Shown here: in pieces, positions 39,723 to 48,161 of the stretch
How the letters are laid out: every line of letters begins with the position of its first letter
How positions within the stretch are numbered: the stretch's first letter is position 1
Made by a program: the position numbers and the translations under genes
NCBI RefSeq assembly: GCF_013409785.1
Contig: NZ_JACCBV010000001.1
Span: 2,232,001 to 2,296,000, forward strand
Length of the DNA: 64,000 nt
From: Microbacterium immunditiarum
GTDB lineage: Bacteria > Actinomycetota > Actinomycetes > Actinomycetales > Microbacteriaceae
Reading direction: 5' to 3'
The notes under the pieces: generated by a model
Seen by the model: the letters and a program-made list of their open reading frames with translations, nothing else
Database searches by the model: none
Told to the model about the DNA's origin: nothing

Positions 39723-40361
39723 TCAGACGTCGGCGCTGTCGCGCGGGTCGAGCTCGAGGAACTCGCCGCCGTTCTGTTCGACCGCCCACTTGAGGCGCTG
39801 GCGATGCATGCCCCGGCCGATGACCGACAGGGTCATGTCGTGGGTGCCGAACGCGCGGCGCGGCTTGACGGCGAGCACGAAGTCCATCGCCTCGCCGATC
39901 TTGAGCCACGGGGCGCCGGCGGGGGCGGCGAGCAGCTTGACGTCGACGCCTTCGGGCACGGCGTACGAGTCGCCGGGGTAGTAGAACGCATCGTTGACGA
40001 GCACGCCGACGTTGTCGATGACGGGGATCGACTCGTGGATGACGGCGTGGCGTCCGCCGAAGAACCGCAGCGTGAAGGGGTCGACGGTCACGGTGTCGCC
40101 GGGGCTCACGACCGTCACCTCGTAGCCGCCGGCCGCGTCGGCGACGCCCTGCGGTCCGAAGATCGGCGTGCCCGGGAACTTCGTCAGGAGCCTGTCGAGG
40201 TGCTCGGGGGTCCAGTGGTCGGGGTGCTCGTGAGTGAGCATGATCGCGACGACGTTGTCGAGCTCGTCGAGGGGGTTGGTGAACGATCCGGGATCGATCA
40301 CGAGGGTCTTGCCGGAATCCTGGACGGCCAGCGCCGCGTGCTCATACTTCGTCACTCGCAT
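39723..40361 (-). CDS. metallo-beta-lactamase fold hydrolase
   Basis: MBL-fold protein of 212 residues (UlaG-like subgroup). THEHPDH (43-49) is the metal-binding HxHxDH motif, YYPGDSY supplies the bridging Asp, and FGTHD a late His. Probably a metal-dependent hydrolase of unknown substrate. It is 22 bp from the kinase gene and in the same orientation. Confidence 0.85.
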   Translation of the reverse strand: MRVTKYEHAALAVQDSGKTLVIDPGSFTNPLDELDNVVAIMLTHEHPDHWTPEHLDRLLTKFPGTPIFGPQGVADAAGGYEVTVVSPGDTVTVDPFTLRFFGGRHAVIHESIPVIDNVGVLVNDAFYYPGDSYAVPEGVDVKLLAAPAGAPWLKIGEAMDFVLAVKPRRAFGTHDMTLSVIGRGMHRQRLKWAVEQNGGEFLELDPRDSADV

Positions 40362-40424
40362 GTGTTCGAGTCAACCGGCCGCGGGGCGGCGACGGCAAGC
40401 CGGATGCCCCATCCCGGCCTCGAT

Positions 40425-40453
40425 TTGGTCGCCCTGTTCCCCCATGGCATACT
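40425..40453 (+). promoter_or_regulatory. promoter of tRNA-Glu
   Basis: TTGGTC (-35), 17-bp spacer, CATACT (-10), 16 bp before the tRNA. Confidence 0.55.
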
Positions 40454-40469
40454 TGAACGGTTGCAAAAC

Positions 40470-40545
40470 GGCCCCATCGTATAGCGGCCTAGTACGCCGC
40501 CCTCTCACGGCGGTAACGCGGGTTCGAATCCCGCTGGGGTCACCA
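40470..40545 (+). tRNA. tRNA-Glu (anticodon CTC), CCA encoded
   Basis: Acceptor GGCCCCA pairs with TGGGGTC. The anticodon arm CCGCC-CTCTCAC-GGCGG gives CTC for codon GAG, and the T-arm is CGGG-TTCGAAT-CCCG. Discriminator A and encoded CCA follow. Confidence 0.93.
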
Positions 40546-40547
40546 CA

Positions 40548-40587
40548 AACGTCAGAAGCCCGGTCCATCGGCCGGGCTTCTGACGTT
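40548..40587. terminator. hairpin terminator between tRNA-Glu and ABC operon
   Basis: Sixteen-base-pair stem AACGTCAGAAGCCCGG / CCGGGCTTCTGACGTT with an 8-nt loop; serves both converging units. Confidence 0.75.
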
Positions 40588-40596
40588 CGTCCGCCA

Positions 40597-41574
40597 CTAC
40601 CCCTTCAACCCGCTCGTGCTCACCCCCTGGATGATCTGCCGCTGCCCGATGAAGAACACGATGATCATCGGGATCGTGGCGATGACGCTCGCGGTCACGA
40701 TGATCTCCCAGTGCCATTCGCCGCCGAACCCGAACGCGTCGACGAGCGACTTCAGGCCGCGTGGAATCGTGAAGGTCGACGAGTCGCGCAGGTAGATGAG
40801 CGCCCGCATGAGGTCGGTCCACACGGCCTGCACCTCGAACACGAGCGTCACGGCGAGCGCGGGTTTGCAGAGGGGGAGCGCGATGCGCCAGAACAGCGTC
40901 CATTGCGAAGCCCCGTCGACGCGCGCCGCTTCGAACAGGTCGCGCGGCAGGCCGAGCATGAACTGCCGGAGCAGGAAGATGTAGAACGCGCTGCCGAAGA
41001 GGTTGCCGGCCCACAGGGGCACGAGGGTTCCCACGAAGCCCAGGGCGTTCCAGATGAGGAACGTCGGGATCATCGTGACAGCGCCCGGGAGCATCATCGA
41101 CGCGAGCACGAGCCCGAAGAGCGCGCCTCGCCCGCGGAAGCGGAAGTACGAGAAACCCCATGCGACCATCGCGCTCGAGATCGTGACCGTCACCGCAGCC
41201 AGCACCGTTACGATCAGCGTGTTCAACAGCCACAGCCCCAGCGGCGCCTCCTGCCAGACGGTGACATAGTTCTCGAGCGTGAAGGTCTCGGGGATGAGCT
41301 TGTTGTCGAAGACCTCGCCGCGCGGCTTGAACGACGCGCTCACGAGCCAGACGAACGGGTAGGCGAAGACGACGCCGAGGATCACGAGTGCGGCGATGAC
41401 GAGAGCGCGCACGATCGGCTTCCGGCGGCGGTGCGCCGCGCCGGCATCCGACCGTCTGCGCAGCTCGCGCCTGTCCGGCACGCGGATGGCGTCCAGCGTC
41501 GCCAACGGTCCGGTCGGCACGGGCTCGATCTCGTACGGGCGATCCGGTGCGCCCGGTGGCAGGACTCTGCTCAT
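40597..41574 (-). CDS. sugar ABC transporter permease (MalG-like, CUT1)
   Basis: Inner-membrane permease of 325 residues with six predicted TM segments after an N-terminal cytoplasmic tail of about 55 residues. The EAA loop EAARVDGASQWTLFWRIALPL (about 215) docks the ATPase. I set the start at ATG 41574, which overlaps the upstream permease stop as ATGA. Last gene of the binding protein-permease-permease operon; ends at the shared terminator. Confidence 0.9.
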   Translation of the reverse strand: MSRVLPPGAPDRPYEIEPVPTGPLATLDAIRVPDRRELRRRSDAGAAHRRRKPIVRALVIAALVILGVVFAYPFVWLVSASFKPRGEVFDNKLIPETFTLENYVTVWQEAPLGLWLLNTLIVTVLAAVTVTISSAMVAWGFSYFRFRGRGALFGLVLASMMLPGAVTMIPTFLIWNALGFVGTLVPLWAGNLFGSAFYIFLLRQFMLGLPRDLFEAARVDGASQWTLFWRIALPLCKPALAVTLVFEVQAVWTDLMRALIYLRDSSTFTIPRGLKSLVDAFGFGGEWHWEIIVTASVIATIPMIIVFFIGQRQIIQGVSTSGLKG

Positions 41575-42533
41575 TTGGGTGCCTCGCCCTCGTAGTAGAC
41601 GAGCCGTCGCGACACGATGAGCTGCACGGCTGTGATCGCCATGATGATCGCGAACAGGATCCACGCCATCGCCGACGCGTAGCCCATGTGCAGGAACTCG
41701 AACGCCTGCTGGAACAGATAGATCACGTAGAAGAGGGCGGCGTCGTTGCTGTAGGTGGTGTTGCCCGACCCGAAGAAGGCGGTGTACGCCTCATCGAAGG
41801 TCTGCAGCCCCGCGATCGTGTTGACGACGATGATGAAGAACAGCGCCGGACTGATCATCGGCAGCGTCACGCTGATCGACTGCCGCCAGAACCCGGCGCC
41901 GTCGAGCTTCGACGACTCGTAGAGCTCAGTCGGCACGTCCTGGAGGGCGGCCAGCAGGATGATGACGGATGCCCCGACCGTCCACAGGCTCATGAGGATG
42001 AGGCCGGGCTTGACCCAGGCCGGGTCGGTCGTCCACGCCGGCCCCGCGACGCCGAACCATCCGAGCACGGTGTTGATGAGCCCGTTCTGCCCGTTGAACA
42101 GCAGCAGGAACAGGATGCCGACGGCCACCGGGGGAGTCATCTTCGGGAGGAAGAAGATCGTCCGGAAGAACCCCGCGCTGCGCCCCGCCCGGTCCAGCAG
42201 CAGCGCCAGCATGAGCGAGACGATCACGTACGCGGGCACCTGCAGCGCGGTGAACAGCAGTGTGTTGCCGATCGCCAGCGCGATCTTCGGGTCCTCGAAG
42301 AGCTGCGCGTAGTTCTCGAACCCGACGAACCGCGGGTCGTTGATGACGTCGTAGTCGGTGAGCGACAGGTACGCGCTGTACAGGATCGGCCACGCCGTGA
42401 AGACGCCGAACCCGATCAGCCACGGCGAGAGGAACAGAAACGCGGATGCCGCATTCCTGCGCCTCGCTCGGCGGCGCGACCGCTGCCGCTCCGGCGTCAT
42501 CGTCGGCGCGGCAACGGCGGTCGAGATGTTCAC
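41571..42533 (-). CDS. sugar ABC transporter permease (MalF-like, CUT1)
   Basis: Permease of 320 residues with six TM segments and the EAA-type loop YESSKLDGAGFWRQSISVTLP (about 220). The first 30 residues are very basic (RQRSRRRARRR), favouring a cytoplasmic N-terminus. The GTG start lies 6 bp after the binding-protein stop. Pairs with the MalG-like protein to form the channel. Confidence 0.9.
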   Translation of the reverse strand: MNISTAVAAPTMTPERQRSRRRARRRNAASAFLFLSPWLIGFGVFTAWPILYSAYLSLTDYDVINDPRFVGFENYAQLFEDPKIALAIGNTLLFTALQVPAYVIVSLMLALLLDRAGRSAGFFRTIFFLPKMTPPVAVGILFLLLFNGQNGLINTVLGWFGVAGPAWTTDPAWVKPGLILMSLWTVGASVIILLAALQDVPTELYESSKLDGAGFWRQSISVTLPMISPALFFIIVVNTIAGLQTFDEAYTAFFGSGNTTYSNDAALFYVIYLFQQAFEFLHMGYASAMAWILFAIIMAITAVQLIVSRRLVYYEGEAPK

Positions 42534-42539
42534 CTCGGG

Positions 42540-43928
42540 TCACTCTCTCGACTCGAGCTCGGCCCATGCGTCGTCGAGCGCCGACTGTGCCGTCTCCTGC
42601 GCGTTCGCCAGCGCCTCCTCCGGCTCCGCCTGGCCATTGAGCACGGCGTTGACCGCGTCCTGGAGAGCCTGCTCGAACTCGGCGTCCGCCGGGTTGGCGG
42701 GCATCGCGAACGTCGCATCGTTCGCCTCGTACATCTTCTCGACCGCCGTGTCCCACGGCTCGCCGCCGGAGGTCACCATGCCCGAGATCATCTCGTCGGC
42801 CTGCGCGTTGCCGGTGAGGATTCCCGTGAAGGGCTTGCCCTCGCCCTCGCGGACCTCGATGCGGGCCTCCGCAGCGGCCTGCCACGCGTCGATCGACGTC
42901 ATGACACGCGCCCAGCGGCATGCGGCCTCGGGGTTGTCGCTCCCGGCCGGGATCGCCCATGCCGAGCCGGACGCGTAGGCGATCGTCTCGCCGTTGCGGT
43001 CGCGGACGGTGTCGAAGGCCATCGGGGCATCCGGGGAGACGTCGTTGAGGACGTTCACGTACCACTGCTCCATGGGCATCGCGCCGAGCACGCCGGTCGC
43101 GAACTGGTTGCCCTCGCCGAAGAAGTCGGCCGAGTCGCGGTACGCCTTCACGGCGCTGAAGCCGCCCTGGTCGTCGTAGATCGAGACGGCCCACGTGAGC
43201 GCCTCGACGACTTCGGGAGCGTCGAGCTGCGCGGTCTTGCCGTCCTTCGAGATGAGGTCGGCGCCGTTCGCCTTCGCCCACAGGGGCAGGAACTCGGGGA
43301 GCTTGCTGTCGACGCCGATGACGCTCAGCTTGCCGCCGTCCGACTTCGTGAGCGCCTGGTTCGCGGCGCTCATCGCCTCCCAGTCAGACCCGTTGACGTC
43401 CTCGATCGCGACTCCCGCGGCCGACAGCAGATCGCCGTTGGCCATCGTCAGCTGCACGGTGTTGAACTCGGGGATGCCGTACACCGTGCCGTCGAGCGAA
43501 ACCTGGTCGATCGCGGCCTCCACGAACTGACCGGTGTCTATGCCTTCGCCATCGATGCAGTCCTCGAGCGGGATCACCGCGCCGCGCGCGGCGAGCGAGC
43601 CGATCTGGTCGCGGTCGGCGTACACGATGTCGGGCGGTGACCCGGTCGCGACAGCGGACAGGAACTGCTGCAGATCCAGGTCGCCCTCGATCAGATCCAC
43701 GCTCACATCGCCGAGCGCCTCCTCGGCGAGATCCATGCGGGAGGTCGCCACCTCGTCGACCCCCGAGAAACCCATGACGCTCAGCGTCCCGGTGAGCTCG
43801 GCATCCGACGAGAAGTCGATGTCAGCGGTCTCGGACTGGCCGGTTCCGACGGCGCATCCGGTGACCGCGATCGCGGCGGCGCTCACGAGGATCAGCCCGC
43901 CGAACGCCTTCGAGTTTCCGCTTCTCAC
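42540..43928 (-). CDS. extracellular sugar-binding lipoprotein of ABC transporter
   Basis: Solute-binding protein of 462 residues. A basic N-terminus, a hydrophobic core and the lipobox AVTGC (Cys about 26) predict a lipid-anchored exported protein. The mature part is a family 1 extracellular binding protein. The C-terminal ~50 residues are Glu/Ala-rich repeats. The start GTG 43928 follows GGAGGT with 7-nt spacing, a strong ribosome-binding site. The sugar is unknown; no glycoside hydrolase lies nearby. No ATPase gene is present, so it probably uses a shared MsiK-type ATPase. Confidence 0.9.
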   Translation of the reverse strand: MRSGNSKAFGGLILVSAAAIAVTGCAVGTGQSETADIDFSSDAELTGTLSVMGFSGVDEVATSRMDLAEEALGDVSVDLIEGDLDLQQFLSAVATGSPPDIVYADRDQIGSLAARGAVIPLEDCIDGEGIDTGQFVEAAIDQVSLDGTVYGIPEFNTVQLTMANGDLLSAAGVAIEDVNGSDWEAMSAANQALTKSDGGKLSVIGVDSKLPEFLPLWAKANGADLISKDGKTAQLDAPEVVEALTWAVSIYDDQGGFSAVKAYRDSADFFGEGNQFATGVLGAMPMEQWYVNVLNDVSPDAPMAFDTVRDRNGETIAYASGSAWAIPAGSDNPEAACRWARVMTSIDAWQAAAEARIEVREGEGKPFTGILTGNAQADEMISGMVTSGGEPWDTAVEKMYEANDATFAMPANPADAEFEQALQDAVNAVLNGQAEPEEALANAQETAQSALDDAWAELESRE

Positions 43929-43970
43929 GTTGTCCACCTCCGACCGCCCTTCGAAGTGAGCGGAGCGGCC

Positions 43971-43998
43971 AACGTAAGAAGCGACGCTGTCAGGCCAA
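43971..43998 (-). promoter_or_regulatory. promoter of the sugar ABC operon
   Basis: On the minus strand TTGGCC (-35), 16-bp spacer, TACGTT (-10). A short dyad CTTG-AC-CAAG at 44004-44013, just upstream, could be an operator. Confidence 0.45.
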
Positions 43999-44174
43999 AG
44001 GGGCTTGACCAAGTGACACGGATGTGCCAGTTCGCCGGTCCTTGACGCGGGGGGAGCGGGGTACGCGTGCTCTTGCGACGCCACGCTACGGCGGTCCACC
44101 CGGCGGCTCGAGGGGGTTGACACGCGCCGCGCGGTGCGGAGACGGTGGTGGCTCGCACAGGCGGAGGACGGCGC

Positions 44175-44930
44175 ATGACAACACCGGGAGCGGGCCTGCG
44201 GGCCGGCGACGTGCGCGTCGGCACCTCGGGCTGGAGCTACGACCACTGGAAGGACGTGCTGTACTCGCGGGGCACGCCGTCGGGGCGCCGGCTGGAGGTC
44301 TATGCCGAGAGCTTCGACACGGTCGAGCTCAACACGAGCTTCTATCACTGGCCACGCGCCGAGGGCTTCCGCGCGTGGGAAGCCCGCCTTCCGGAGGGGT
44401 TCCTCATGACCGTGAAGGCCCCCCGCGGCCTCACGCACGCCCGAAAGCTGCGCTCGCCGCAGCTGTGGACTGAGCGCCTCGCCGAGGGCATGGCGGCGCT
44501 CGGCGGGCACGCGGGGCCTCTGCTGCTCCAGCTCCCTCCCGACCTCGAACGCGACGACGAGCGACTCTCCGCCGCGCTGGACGCGCTGCCCGCGGGTGTG
44601 CCGGCCGCGGTCGAGCTGCGGCACCCGTCCTGGGTCCACGACGACGTCTTCGCGCTGCTCGAGCGTCACGATGCGAGCTACTGCGTCATGAGCGGCGCGC
44701 ACCTGCGCTGCGAGCTGAGCGCGACGTCCGAGCTCGTGTACGTGCGGTTCCACGGACCCGACCGCGAGCGCCTCTACGTCGGCAGCTACTCGGACGCCGA
44801 CCTCGACTGGTGGGCCGAGCGCATCCATGAGTGGCGTGCGGCGGGCCACAGCGTGCTGTGCTACTTCAACAACGACGGCGAGGGCAACGCCGTGCGAGAC
44901 GCGCTCAGCCTGCGCGGGCGGCTGGAGTGA
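44175..44930 (+). CDS. DUF72 domain-containing protein
   Basis: TIM-barrel-like DUF72 protein of 251 residues. VGTSGWSYDHWKD at the N-terminus, ELNTSFYHWP, and CYFNNDGEGNAV at the end are the family signatures. Biochemical role unestablished. GGAGG at about 44163 and ATG 44175 fit. It converges on the DUF4349 gene and is divergent from the ABC operon. Confidence 0.88.
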   Translation: MTTPGAGLRAGDVRVGTSGWSYDHWKDVLYSRGTPSGRRLEVYAESFDTVELNTSFYHWPRAEGFRAWEARLPEGFLMTVKAPRGLTHARKLRSPQLWTERLAEGMAALGGHAGPLLLQLPPDLERDDERLSAALDALPAGVPAAVELRHPSWVHDDVFALLERHDASYCVMSGAHLRCELSATSELVYVRFHGPDRERLYVGSYSDADLDWWAERIHEWRAAGHSVLCYFNNDGEGNAVRDALSLRGRLE

Positions 44931-44948
44931 TGGATGCCTCGCCCGCGG

Positions 44949-46127
44949 TCAGCGGGTCGGGACGTCGTTCTTCGGCCGCTCGGCGAGCGCTTCCGCGTCG
45001 CGCCGACGACGACTGCGCCGCACGAGCGCGACGACGCCCCAGACGATGAGCCCGATGACGACCGCAACCGCGACCCACGGGATGAGGAAGCCGAGCCCGA
45101 CGACGATGCCGTTGAGCGTCGCGACGAGCCCGTTCCACCCGGCGGCGAGGCCGTCGCCGAAGCCGGTGGGGTTCGCCTCGACCGGCTCGGGCCCGGTCGT
45201 GAGCGTCACGGTGAGCGTGGAGAGCTGCACCTGCCCCTCGAGCGACTCGAGCTGCTGCTGGTAGGACTCCAGCATCGCCTGCCGCTCCGTGAGGGCGGAC
45301 TCCGCGGCGATGAGGTCGCTGAGGCTCGCCGCTTGCGACATCAGCTCGGTCAGCCGGTCGACCGACGCCTGCGTCGCGTCGATACGCGCACGCAGATCGA
45401 CGGCCTGCTCTGTCACGTCATCGCGCTGGATGGCGGATGTCGTCACGTCGCCGAACTCGGAGAGGTCGCCCGTCAATGACGCGAGCTGGTCGGCCGGAAC
45501 GCGCACCGTGATCCACGCCCCGTCGATCGGGGTGGGGTAAGGGACGATCATGTCGTACTCGGCGCCCGAGCCGTCAGCCGGGCTCTCGACGCCCGCCTTG
45601 CCGACGCGCATGGACTCGACATAGCCGCCCCGCGCCTCGGCCGCAGCGCCGATCGCCTGCGCCGCCTCTTCGGGGTCGTCGACGACGACGGTCGCGGTCG
45701 CCGTCGTGATGATCTCGCGCGTCCCCGCGTTGGCGCCTTCCTCCGTCGCACCGCCTCCGGAGGACGACGCCTCATCCCCGCCGGGCGCCAGATCGACGAT
45801 CCCGCCGTCGGTCTCGCCCATGTCGGGCGCTACCGCGCCGCCCGCCCCCGTCTCCGGAGCGTTCTCGGTGCCGACGAACGCGCTGTCGGACGCACCCTGC
45901 GGCGACACGAACGACGATACGACGGGTGGGAGGACCGCCGCGGCGACCACGACGATCGCGGCCGCCGCGCCACCGGCGATCAGCCAGCGGCCCCGGCGCG
46001 CGCGCCGAGCGGTGCGCTCTCGCGCGATGTCTGCGAAGAGCGCGAGCTCGATCTCGTCGATGCGCTCGTCGGTGAGTTCGGGAAGCGTGGTGCCCGAACG
46101 GGCCTCGGTGGGCTGTTCGGTGTTCAT
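44949..46127 (-). CDS. DUF4349 membrane protein, candidate anti-sigma factor
   Basis: Protein of 392 residues. A cytoplasmic N-terminus of about 48 residues (LTDERIDEIELALFADIARE) precedes a TM helix (about 49-70). A Gly/Ser/acidic linker, the DUF4349 domain (about 135-330) with a coiled-coil stretch (about 260-310, LTERQAMLESYQQQLESLEGQ), a second TM (about 345-370) and a basic tail follow. Stand-alone DUF4349 proteins are usually lipoproteins; here the leading helical segment replaces the lipobox. ATG 46127 has AAGGAG and overlaps the sigma-factor stop (ATGA), so a membrane anti-sigma or signal-transduction role is plausible. Confidence 0.8.
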   Translation of the reverse strand: MNTEQPTEARSGTTLPELTDERIDEIELALFADIARERTARRARRGRWLIAGGAAAAIVVVAAAVLPPVVSSFVSPQGASDSAFVGTENAPETGAGGAVAPDMGETDGGIVDLAPGGDEASSSGGGATEEGANAGTREIITTATATVVVDDPEEAAQAIGAAAEARGGYVESMRVGKAGVESPADGSGAEYDMIVPYPTPIDGAWITVRVPADQLASLTGDLSEFGDVTTSAIQRDDVTEQAVDLRARIDATQASVDRLTELMSQAASLSDLIAAESALTERQAMLESYQQQLESLEGQVQLSTLTVTLTTGPEPVEANPTGFGDGLAAGWNGLVATLNGIVVGLGFLIPWVAVAVVIGLIVWGVVALVRRSRRRRDAEALAERPKNDVPTR

Positions 46128-46681
46128 GTGCTCTCCTTGACGACGGTCCGCAGTCTCGTGCGGATGCGGGAGAGACGATTGCGCACGACGCCGTGGGTGA
46201 CGCCCAGCTCGTCGGCCGCCGTCTGATACGCGTACCCCTCGGTCGCGCAAAGCCGGAAGATCTCGCGATCGAGCGGGTTCAGGCCCGCCACTTCGCGCAG
46301 GATCCGGTCAGCGAGCTGCGCGTCGACGACCTGCTGCTCCACGTCGACGGTCGACGGGAGGGTCTCGTCGGCCGCGGCGGCGGTGTGGCGACGGTCGCGC
46401 TGCTGCGCCCGCATCCGGTTCGCCGCTTGGAATCGGCACACCGTCGCGAGCCACGGGAGGAGCGAGTCGCCGACGAGCTCGAGCCCCGGCAGCTTGCGCC
46501 ACGCCACGAGGAACGTCTCCTGCGTGACGTCCTCCGCATCGGAGGCGTCGTGCAGCAGCCCGTGGGCGAGCCAGTAGATCGGACGGACGTACGCGCGGTA
46601 CAGCGTGCGGAAGGCGTGTTCGCTCCCGCGGGCGGCCAGAGCCACGAGCTCGGCGTCGTCGTGCGCGTCGTGTGCGTCCAT
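46124..46681 (-). CDS. ECF RNA polymerase sigma factor (sigma-70 family)
   Basis: Protein of 185 residues. Region 2 (FRTLYRAYVRPIYWLAHGLL...AEDVTQETFLVAWR, about 25-65) binds the -10 element. Region 4 (LNPLDREIFRLCATEGYAYQTAADELGVTHGVVRNRLSRIRTRLR as a C-terminal HTH, about 130-180) binds the -35. I used ATG 46681, which has GAGGG at 6 nt; ATG 46687 is in frame. It is translationally coupled to the DUF4349 membrane protein, the usual ECF/anti-sigma arrangement. Confidence 0.9.
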   Translation of the reverse strand: MDAHDAHDDAELVALAARGSEHAFRTLYRAYVRPIYWLAHGLLHDASDAEDVTQETFLVAWRKLPGLELVGDSLLPWLATVCRFQAANRMRAQQRDRRHTAAAADETLPSTVDVEQQVVDAQLADRILREVAGLNPLDREIFRLCATEGYAYQTAADELGVTHGVVRNRLSRIRTRLRTVVKEST

Positions 46682-46844
46682 CCCCATCCCTCGGCTCGCA
46701 CCGCGCGCCGCCGGCGGCGTCGTCGCGGAGAACCATTGTCTCTCACGCTGTCAGTGTCGGCGAAGAGCGGATCGTCTCACCGGCGCACCGGGGGCGCTGC
46801 ATCCGCAACGGGCTCCGAACCGCCTGCCGGACTGTATCCTGTAA

Positions 46845-46965
46845 CCCGCGAAAGGGAGTATCCCGCCATCGCCGTCCGTCATCACGGACCCCGTCGGAGG
46901 GGGCCCGGGCGCGCGACGCGGCTGAGGTAGGCCGCGGGGAGAGACTTTCCGACGTCGTAGACCCT
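46845..46965 (+). promoter_or_regulatory. yybP-ykoY (manganese) riboswitch candidate
   Basis: Directly upstream of terC. It contains AAAGGGAGTA (46851-46860), a GTCCGTCATCACGGAC hairpin (46874-46889) and GAGAGACTTTCC (46939-46950), which resemble the conserved pieces of the yybP-ykoY class in the expected order. TATCCT at 46835-46840 is a plausible -10. The class senses Mn2+ and usually controls Mn-exporter and TerC genes. Confidence 0.72.
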
Positions 46966-46982
46966 TCGCCTGAAAGGCCCGC

Positions 46983-48041
46983 ATGGACCTCGCCCTTCCG
47001 CTCTGGTTCGAGATCGGATCGCTCGTCGCGCTGTCGCTCATCCTCCTCGCCGACCTGCTGCTCATCCTAAAGCGCCCGCACATCCCCTCCACGAGGGAGT
47101 CGTCGCTGTGGGTCGTGTTCTACGTCACGCTGGCGCTCATCTTCGCCGCGCTCATGTGGATCTTCGCGGGCGGCGAATACGCCGGTCAGTTCGTCGCCGG
47201 CTGGCTGACCGAGTACAGCCTCTCGATCGACAACCTGTTCGTGTTCGTCCTGATCATGACCCAGTTCGCGGTGCCGCGCCGCTACCAGCAGGAGGTGCTG
47301 ATGGTGGGCATCATCATCGCGCTCGTCCTGCGCGGTCTGTTCATCCTCGTCGGGGCGACGGTCATCGAGCACTTCAGCCCGATCTTCTACCTGTTCGGCG
47401 CGTTCCTCATCTGGACCGCGATCCGCCAGGCCTTCCCGGGCGGCGACCACGACGACGACGTCAAGCAGGAGAACTTCGTGGTGCGCCTGCTCCGCCGCGC
47501 GATCGACATCTCCGACCACTACGACGGCGCGAAGCTGCGCACCATCGTCGACGGCAAGAAGATGTGGACCCCGATGGTCATCGTGTTCGCGGCCATCGGG
47601 GTCACCGACCTGCTCTTCGCGATCGACTCGATTCCCGCGATCTTCGGCATCACGCAAAGCCCGTTCATCGTGTTCACGGCGAACATCTTCGCCCTCATGG
47701 GTCTGCGGCAGCTGTACTTCCTGCTCGGCGACCTGCTCGATCGTCTGCGCTATCTGCACTACGGCATCGCGTTCATCCTCGCCTTCATCGGCGTCAAACT
47801 CATCCTCCACGCGATGCACGTCAACGAGCTGCCGTTCCTCAACAACGGCGAGCCCATCGAGTGGGCGCCCGAGATCTCGACGTGGATGTCGCTCGCCGTC
47901 ATCGTGCTGTCGATGGCGGTCGCGACCATCGCGAGCCTGTGGGCCTCGGCCCGGGATCGACGGGTGGCGCTCGAGGCTGCGGATGCCGCGCGGGCCGCGA
48001 CCCGCGAGACGGGGACGGGCACCGACTCCGGCGCGAAGTAG
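46983..48041 (+). CDS. TerC family integral membrane protein (metal export)
   Basis: Protein of 352 residues with about eight or nine TM segments. YSLSIDNLFVFVLIM and LFAIDSIPAIFGIT carry the paired acidic/Asn membrane motifs of the TerC/Alx family, which exports Mn2+ in E. coli and B. subtilis. AAAGG at 46973-46977 precedes the ATG. A yybP-ykoY riboswitch upstream supports a manganese role rather than tellurite. Confidence 0.92.
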   Translation: MDLALPLWFEIGSLVALSLILLADLLLILKRPHIPSTRESSLWVVFYVTLALIFAALMWIFAGGEYAGQFVAGWLTEYSLSIDNLFVFVLIMTQFAVPRRYQQEVLMVGIIIALVLRGLFILVGATVIEHFSPIFYLFGAFLIWTAIRQAFPGGDHDDDVKQENFVVRLLRRAIDISDHYDGAKLRTIVDGKKMWTPMVIVFAAIGVTDLLFAIDSIPAIFGITQSPFIVFTANIFALMGLRQLYFLLGDLLDRLRYLHYGIAFILAFIGVKLILHAMHVNELPFLNNGEPIEWAPEISTWMSLAVIVLSMAVATIASLWASARDRRVALEAADAARAATRETGTGTDSGAK

Positions 48042-48069
48042 CGTGCGCCGAGGCATCCGGAGCCGGTGG

Positions 48070-48075
48070 TAACCT
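48070..48075 (+). promoter_or_regulatory. -10 box of leaderless leucine leader transcript
   Basis: TAACCT then 6 nt then the GTG of the leader peptide at 48082. Confidence 0.6.
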
Positions 48076-48081
48076 TGCCGG

Positions 48082-48126
48082 GTGCGGATCGCTCGCCTTC
48101 TCCTTAGCGGCCGCGACGAGTCCTAG
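48082..48126 (+). CDS. leucine leader peptide of the leuCD attenuator
   Basis: Fourteen-residue peptide [14 protein letters not shown] starting at a leaderless GTG. Three consecutive Leu codons (CTT CTC CTT, with CTT rare in this genome) lie in the middle. The stop codon is within the downstream stem-loop. This is the layout of ribosome-mediated attenuation: stalling at Leu codons when leucyl-tRNA is scarce. Leader-peptide attenuation of leucine genes has been described or predicted in actinobacteria. Confidence 0.7.
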   Translation: MRIARLLLSGRDES

Positions 48127-48161
48127 TTCTCAGGCCTTCCTCGTCGCGGAGTTCGTCGCGG
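48111..48161 (+). promoter_or_regulatory. alternative hairpins of the leuCD attenuator
   Basis: CCGCGACGA (48111-48119) can pair with either of two TCGTCGCGG copies (48141-48149 or 48153-48161), a mutually exclusive choice. A smaller hairpin CAGCG-N3-CGCTG (48170-48182) lies before the leuC ribosome-binding site. No U-tract terminator is visible, so control could act through Rho or through site accessibility. Confidence 0.55.

Noticed and set aside
42540..44849. Extended N-terminus for the sugar-binding lipoprotein (769 codons)
   Set aside because: Signal peptide, lipobox and GGAGGT ribosome-binding site place the start at 43928; the upstream part is antisense to the DUF72 gene.
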